64,000 nucleotides of DNA from NCBI GenBank assembly GCA_020851555.1, contig JADZCM010000028.1:1-64000 (forward strand), read 5' to 3'. Position numbers and translations under genes: made by a program. Positions 60,057 to 64,000 of the stretch are shown piece by piece. The notes beneath the pieces are model-generated. The model saw nothing but the letters and a program-made list of their open reading frames with translations, made no database searches and was not told the DNA's origin. The stretch comes from Bryobacterales bacterium. Its GTDB lineage: Bacteria; Acidobacteriota; Terriglobia; Bryobacterales; Bryobacteraceae. Positions within the stretch are counted from its first letter, which is position 1. Every line of letters begins with the position of its first letter.

Positions 60057-61750
60057 GGCCGGCCGACTGGCTGGTGCTGGGCGCGTCGCTCGCGCTCATG
60101 GTTCTGTACGGCCTGTGGCGGAGCCGCGGAAGCAACAGCGTCCACAAGTACCTCCTGGCGGGCAAGACCATGCCCTGGTACGCCATGGCTCTGTCCATCA
60201 TGGCCACCCAGGCGAGCGCCGTGACTTTCATCTCCACCACGGGCCAGTCTTACGTGGATGGGATGCGCTTCGTGCAGTTCTACTTCGGGCTGCCGCTGGC
60301 CATGATCGTCCTGTCCATGACGGCGGTCCCTATCTTCCACCGCGCCAGGGTCTACACGGCGTATGAGTACCTGGAGCAGCGCTTTGACGCGAAGACGCGG
60401 GCGCTGGTGACGGTGATTTTCCTGATCCAGCGAGGACTTGCGCTGGGGATCACGCTGTACGCCCCGGCGGTGGTGCTGACGGTGATCCTGGGCTGGCCGG
60501 ACCATGCGGCGTCGGTCTTCATGGGGGTGATCGCGGTCCTCTACACCACGCTGGGCGGGGTCAAGGCGGTCACCTGGAGCCATTTCCAGCAGATGCTCAT
60601 CATGACGCTGGGCCTGGCGGCGGCGCTGGTGTGCGCCGTGGCGCTGCTCCCCTCGAACGTCTCCTTCCTGGACGCCGTGACTCTGGCGGGCGCGGCGGGC
60701 CGGCTGAACGCGGTGACGACCAACGTCAACTGGAACGACCGCTACAACCTGTGGAGCGGCCTGATCGGCGGCATGTTCCTGGCGCTGTCGTATTTCGGGT
60801 GCGATCAATCGCAGGTGCAGCGCTACCTGACCGGGAAGTCCGTCGCCCAGAGCCGCCTCAGCCTGCTGTTCAACGGCATGGCCAAGGTTCCGATGCAGTT
60901 TTTCATTCTGTTCATCGGGACCATGGTCTTTGTCTTCTACGTGTACCAGAAACCTCCGGTGCTCTTCCGCCCGGCGGAACTCGAGCGGATCGAAGGCCGG
61001 GCCGACTTCGCGCCGGTGGCGCGGCGCCATGACGCGGCGTTCGAGAGCCGCAGGGCAGCCGCGGACCGCCTGATACAGGCGCGCCGGGCCGGTGACCGCG
61101 CCCTTCAACAGGCCAGCCTCGAGGACTACAGGCAAGCCCAGCTTGAACTGGAAGCCGCGCGGCGCCAGAGCGTGGCCCTGGTGGAGAAAGCCGGCGGCCC
61201 GAGCGGGGTCAACGACACCAACTACGTCTTTCTCACTTTTGTTACGCACTATCTTCCCGCCGGGCTGGCGGGCCTGGTGCTGGCCGTGATCTTCGGGGCC
61301 ACCATGTCCGCGATCTCGGCCGAGATGAGCGCGCTGGCCACGGTCAGCATGGTGGACGTTTACAGGCGGCACTTCCGGAAGACCGGGTCCGATCATCACT
61401 ACCTGAATGTCTCCCGGGGGCTGACGCTGTTCTGGGGCTGCTACGCGGTTCTCACGGCCCAACTCGTCAAAGAACTGGGATCGCTGGTGGAGACGGTCAA
61501 CCTGCTGGGATCGCTGTTCTACGGCGGAATGCTGGGAGTCTTCATCCTGGCGTTCTACTTCCCGCGCGTGGGCGCCCGCGGCGCGTTCTACGGAGTTCTG
61601 GCGGGGGAGGCAGCCATCTTCGCCTGCTACCGGTTCACGGACGTTGCCTTCCTTTGGTACAACGTCATCGGCTGCGCGGTGGTAATTGCGACGGGGCTAC
61701 TCCTGTCCCCCGGACAGGCCGTGCGGCCTGACCTGCGCCGGGCAGGGTGA
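60053..61750 (+). CDS. Sodium:solute symporter (SSS) family transporter with a charged insert
   Basis: The 565-aa protein starts at TTG 60053 with GGAGG 8 bp upstream. It has about 13 membrane segments with SSS hallmarks: YLLAGKTMPWYAMALSIMATQASAVTFI, TLGGVKAVTWSHFQQM, ALSYFGCDQSQVQRYLTGKS and AVIFGATMSAISAEMSALATVSM. An insert of about 90 mostly charged residues (about 302-390, AELERIEGRADFAP onward) separates the helix ending VFYVYQ from NDTNYVFLTF; most SSS carriers have a short loop here. Transport of a sugar, carboxylate or amino sugar is likely; linkage to a deacetylase suggests amino or acetylated sugars (inference). Confidence 0.94.
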   Translation: MRPADWLVLGASLALMVLYGLWRSRGSNSVHKYLLAGKTMPWYAMALSIMATQASAVTFISTTGQSYVDGMRFVQFYFGLPLAMIVLSMTAVPIFHRARVYTAYEYLEQRFDAKTRALVTVIFLIQRGLALGITLYAPAVVLTVILGWPDHAASVFMGVIAVLYTTLGGVKAVTWSHFQQMLIMTLGLAAALVCAVALLPSNVSFLDAVTLAGAAGRLNAVTTNVNWNDRYNLWSGLIGGMFLALSYFGCDQSQVQRYLTGKSVAQSRLSLLFNGMAKVPMQFFILFIGTMVFVFYVYQKPPVLFRPAELERIEGRADFAPVARRHDAAFESRRAAADRLIQARRAGDRALQQASLEDYRQAQLELEAARRQSVALVEKAGGPSGVNDTNYVFLTFVTHYLPAGLAGLVLAVIFGATMSAISAEMSALATVSMVDVYRRHFRKTGSDHHYLNVSRGLTLFWGCYAVLTAQLVKELGSLVETVNLLGSLFYGGMLGVFILAFYFPRVGARGAFYGVLAGEAAIFACYRFTDVAFLWYNVIGCAVVIATGLLLSPGQAVRPDLRRAG

Positions 61751-61851
61751 GACTCCCGTCCCGCCCCCAGGCGGTCATTCATCCGTCGCGCGAGCCCCGG
61801 TTGGCCGCCACACCGCGGGCTCAAGGCCATGGCGGCACGCCCGCGCGCGTG

Positions 61852-62808
61852 CTACTTGCCGCCGCAGTCGGGGAACATGATCTGGGCGGTCTGGTGCAGG
61901 TACCGGCGCCAGTTGGGCCACTCGTGCCCGCCCGTGCTCAACACCCAGAAGTAACGGATTCCGTACTTGTTGATGACCGCCATGTTCTTCATGCCGTTCT
62001 TCAGGGCGATGTCGGTCTCACCGGCGGCGAAGTACAGCGGCACGCGGAAGCGGTTGTTGAACTCCGGGTCCTTGAACAGCGGCAGGAAGTTTTCCTCAAA
62101 CGCCTGCTGCGTGGCCTCGGTGATGTGCCCCGAGCTGTAGACGTACAGCTCGCTGAAGGTGTCCATCCGGGGCAGCCCAGTGTGCATCACCACGAAACCG
62201 CCCATCGAAAGGCCCGCCAGCGCACGGTACTCGCGGCTGGCCCTGGTACGGTAGTGGCCGTCCACGTAAGGAATGATGTCCTTGACGTATTCCTGGGTGC
62301 AGGCGTCGTCCTTGCCGAGCGCCGGAGGCGTGGCCGAAGCGCACCCGCGCGTGTTGGGCATGACGATGATCATGGGCTTGGCCTTGCCCGCCGCAATCAG
62401 GTTGTCGAGGATCAGATGCGCGTGCCCGCCCGACTTGGGGTCGGTGGACGTCCATTTCGAGTCGTCGTCCCCGCCGCCGTGATTGAGGTACAGCACCGGG
62501 TAACGGGCGTCCGGGTTCCTGTCGTAATCCGGCGGCAGGTAGATGTGCATGCGCTTGTCCGCACCGGCGTAATTCTTGTAGGCCGCCTGCTCCACCCGCC
62601 CGTGCGGGACATTCGTGCCGGCGAAGAACGATGCGTCGTCGTAAGCGGGCAGCGCCGGCAGGGTGGGAAGCGGACACGGCCCCGGCTTGGGCATTTCGCG
62701 CATCATCCCCCGGCCCGGCGCCGGCTTGGCCTGGCCGGCTTCCGGAGGCGCCTGGGCGAGCGCGGCAACCGTCAATAGAAGGGTGGTGCAAATCGTGTGC
62801 GCGGTCAT
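61852..62808 (-). CDS. Secreted CE1-like esterase without E-set domain
   Basis: The 318-aa protein has a signal peptide (1-19), a Pro/Gly/Met-rich linker, then the hydrolase domain directly. It has the motifs [30 protein letters not shown], nucleophile GLSMGGF, FAAGETDIAL (probable Asp) and GGHEWPNWR (probable His). Unlike the three at 29470-33194 it lacks the immunoglobulin-like N-terminal domain. A CAS..CTQ pair could form a disulfide. Its ATG follows directly on the TAA of the enolase-superfamily gene, so the two are coupled. Confidence 0.9.
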   Translation of the reverse strand: MTAHTICTTLLLTVAALAQAPPEAGQAKPAPGRGMMREMPKPGPCPLPTLPALPAYDDASFFAGTNVPHGRVEQAAYKNYAGADKRMHIYLPPDYDRNPDARYPVLYLNHGGGDDDSKWTSTDPKSGGHAHLILDNLIAAGKAKPMIIVMPNTRGCASATPPALGKDDACTQEYVKDIIPYVDGHYRTRASREYRALAGLSMGGFVVMHTGLPRMDTFSELYVYSSGHITEATQQAFEENFLPLFKDPEFNNRFRVPLYFAAGETDIALKNGMKNMAVINKYGIRYFWVLSTGGHEWPNWRRYLHQTAQIMFPDCGGK

Positions 62809-64000
62809 TTATCGCTCCACTCGGGTGGTCATTTTCTCCAGGATGCCGTAGTCGATTTCGTAGCCCAGGCCGGGCTTGGTGGGGGCGTACACGTAACCGT
62901 CCTTGGCGATGCGGATGGTGTCCTTCATGTAGGGCCGGTCCGAGCCTCCCTGCGGGATGGTCATCTCGAACCACCGGCAGTTGGGCGAGGCCAGCTCCAC
63001 GTGGAAATGGACCGCGTGATCGAAGATGCCGCCCCAGTTGTGCGGGACCACCTCCATGCCGAAACACTCGGCCAGGTGCGCCACCTTCATGCCTCCCGTG
63101 ATGCCCCCGATGTTATCGGTGATCAAGCGGAGCACGTCGCAGGCGCGGCGGCGCACGTACTCGGGGTAGTCGTAGATCGAGAAGATGAACTCGCCGATGT
63201 GGATCGGGACGTCGAGCGCCGCGGTCAGTTCCACCAGCCCGTCGATATCGGTGGTCGGGATGGGGTCCTCGTAGGCCACGTAGTCCAGTTGCTCGCACAC
63301 CCGGCCCACTTTGACAGCCTCCTCGCGCGTGTAGACGCCCACGGGATCGTGCAGCAGCGTGAAGTCATCGCCCGCGGCTTTGCGCACCGCCTTCAGCACC
63401 TCGATATCCAGCTTGTAGTCGTGCCCTCCCCGCAGTTCGGGCGGGTGGATCTTGTAGGCGGTGAAGCCGTCCGCCTTGGCCTTGGTCACGTCCTCGACGA
63501 AGGCCTCCACGGTTCCGAGGTGCTGGGAGCTGGCGTAAGCGCGCATGCGGTTGTGGTATGCGCCGAGGATGCGGTAGACGGGAAGCTTCACCGCTTTCCC
63601 CAGGATGTCCCACAGGCAGCAGTCGATGGCGGCGGCGTAAGAGCTCTGTCCGCGACGGCGTTCTTCCGGCGTCCACTGGGAAGTGATGGCCGGCAGGTCC
63701 AGCACGCTTCGCCCCTTGAGGACGCGCCGGGCGTATTCGAGCCACCCCAGGTTGGACCAGTTCGGGTGCCAGTAGCTCGTGCCCAGCGTGTAGTTCCCTT
63801 CGATGCCGCCGGCGGTCACCACCGAGGCGATCTGCGTGTAGGGATAAGTCCCGGCGCCCACCCGGGTCCGGTCCATGATGTAGACCTTCACTTCCTTGAC
63901 CGTGAGATCGGGAAGGTCGGCGGGCTTCACGCCCGCCGCTTGCGCGGCGGCCTGGGCCGGCTGGGCGGCGGCCGCTATCCCGGTCACGGCGCCCGCCGCG
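62809..64000 (-). CDS. Enolase-superfamily (mandelate racemase-type) enzyme, 5' partial
   Basis: The frame is still open at the window end; at least 397 residues are visible, and the first are Ala-rich as at the end of a Tat signal. The barrel motifs are AYKIHPPEL (K-x-H at strand 2), LLHDPVG, AYEDPIPTTD, IHIGEFIFS as metal strands, NIGGITGGMKVAHLAE, and VPHNWGG with a possible catalytic His. K-x-H differs from the K-x-D and R-x-N of the two others in the window, so the three probably act on different acid sugars. An internal GTG at 63987 is possible as a start but would remove the leader. Confidence 0.87.
   Translation of the reverse strand, partial: AAGAVTGIAAAAQPAQAAAQAAGVKPADLPDLTVKEVKVYIMDRTRVGAGTYPYTQIASVVTAGGIEGNYTLGTSYWHPNWSNLGWLEYARRVLKGRSVLDLPAITSQWTPEERRRGQSSYAAAIDCCLWDILGKAVKLPVYRILGAYHNRMRAYASSQHLGTVEAFVEDVTKAKADGFTAYKIHPPELRGGHDYKLDIEVLKAVRKAAGDDFTLLHDPVGVYTREEAVKVGRVCEQLDYVAYEDPIPTTDIDGLVELTAALDVPIHIGEFIFSIYDYPEYVRRRACDVLRLITDNIGGITGGMKVAHLAECFGMEVVPHNWGGIFDHAVHFHVELASPNCRWFEMTIPQGGSDRPYMKDTIRIAKDGYVYAPTKPGLGYEIDYGILEKMTTRVER

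Overview
The window is GC-rich and looks like a chromosomal segment of a soil Acidobacteriota, most like the Bryobacterales/Solibacter group. This rests on family content, not on a marker gene. It has an Oar-type TonB-dependent receptor with an N-terminal carboxypeptidase-regulatory-like domain, membrane-anchored one-component regulators (HTH-TM-beta-propeller and winged-helix-TM), Tat-exported sugar isomerase and enolase-superfamily proteins, DUF2911, DUF362, DUF2934 and expanded secreted CE1-like esterases. I saw no rRNA, tRNA, CRISPR array, phage gene or insertion sequence.

Layout. 1-4.6 kb: a truncated esterase, a sugar isomerase/epimerase and two secreted proteins (DUF481 and a duplicated-domain protein). 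4.8-29.1 kb: a stress and dormancy island. It holds an RpoD-type sigma factor, AsmA, a redoxin-like protein, three GreA/Rnk-type RNA polymerase-binding proteins, MarC, a DUF155/RMD1 protein, a SpeD-SpeE fusion, a short alpha-glucan phosphorylase, DUF2934-Hsp20, a DksA-like protein, two tandem-domain UspA proteins, two degenerate receivers, DUF302, a histidine kinase with an NtrC-type sigma-54 activator, an orphan MreB, a CPA1 antiporter with an RCK_C tail, and MgtC. 29.5-47.1 kb: a carbohydrate-acid/ester utilisation region with three tandem esterases, two outer-membrane receptors, two enolase-superfamily enzymes, an MBL-fold lipoprotein and DUF362. 47.3-56.8 kb: regulation, with two membrane one-component regulators, a nitroreductase, a PilZ plus GGDEF-EAL pair, and a two-gene unit of unknown function. 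56.9-64 kb: a tightly overlapped DUF2911 / PIG-L deacetylase / 39-aa membrane peptide / sodium:solute symporter operon, then a fifth esterase and a third enolase-superfamily enzyme cut by the window end.

Main result. Inside the island, six genes or operons are preceded by near-consensus sigma-54 promoters (TGGC-N7-[T/C]TGC), and four weaker matches also sit before genes. They flank divergent units: dksA-like/usp, pseudo-receiver/coiled-coil ORF, DUF302-TM-usp-HK-RR/rnk-rnk-mreB, and pseudo-receiver/antiporter. Three intergenic regions also carry a shared 20-bp dyad with a TTTT core, placed about 83-151 bp upstream of the predicted start points, the usual distance for an NtrC-type enhancer. 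The island encodes one NtrC-type activator and its kinase, and that operon has its own such promoter. I infer a self-contained, autoregulated sigma-54 stress regulon that co-produces transcription-modulating proteins (DksA, GreA/Rnk), Usp proteins, Hsp20 and cation transport. rpoN itself is not in the window.

The second theme is ester and acid-sugar catabolism. Five CE1-like esterases, three enolase-superfamily dehydratase-type enzymes, an isomerase, TonB-dependent receptors and an SSS transporter suggest uptake and breakdown of acylated plant or microbial glycans, with no glycoside hydrolase in view.
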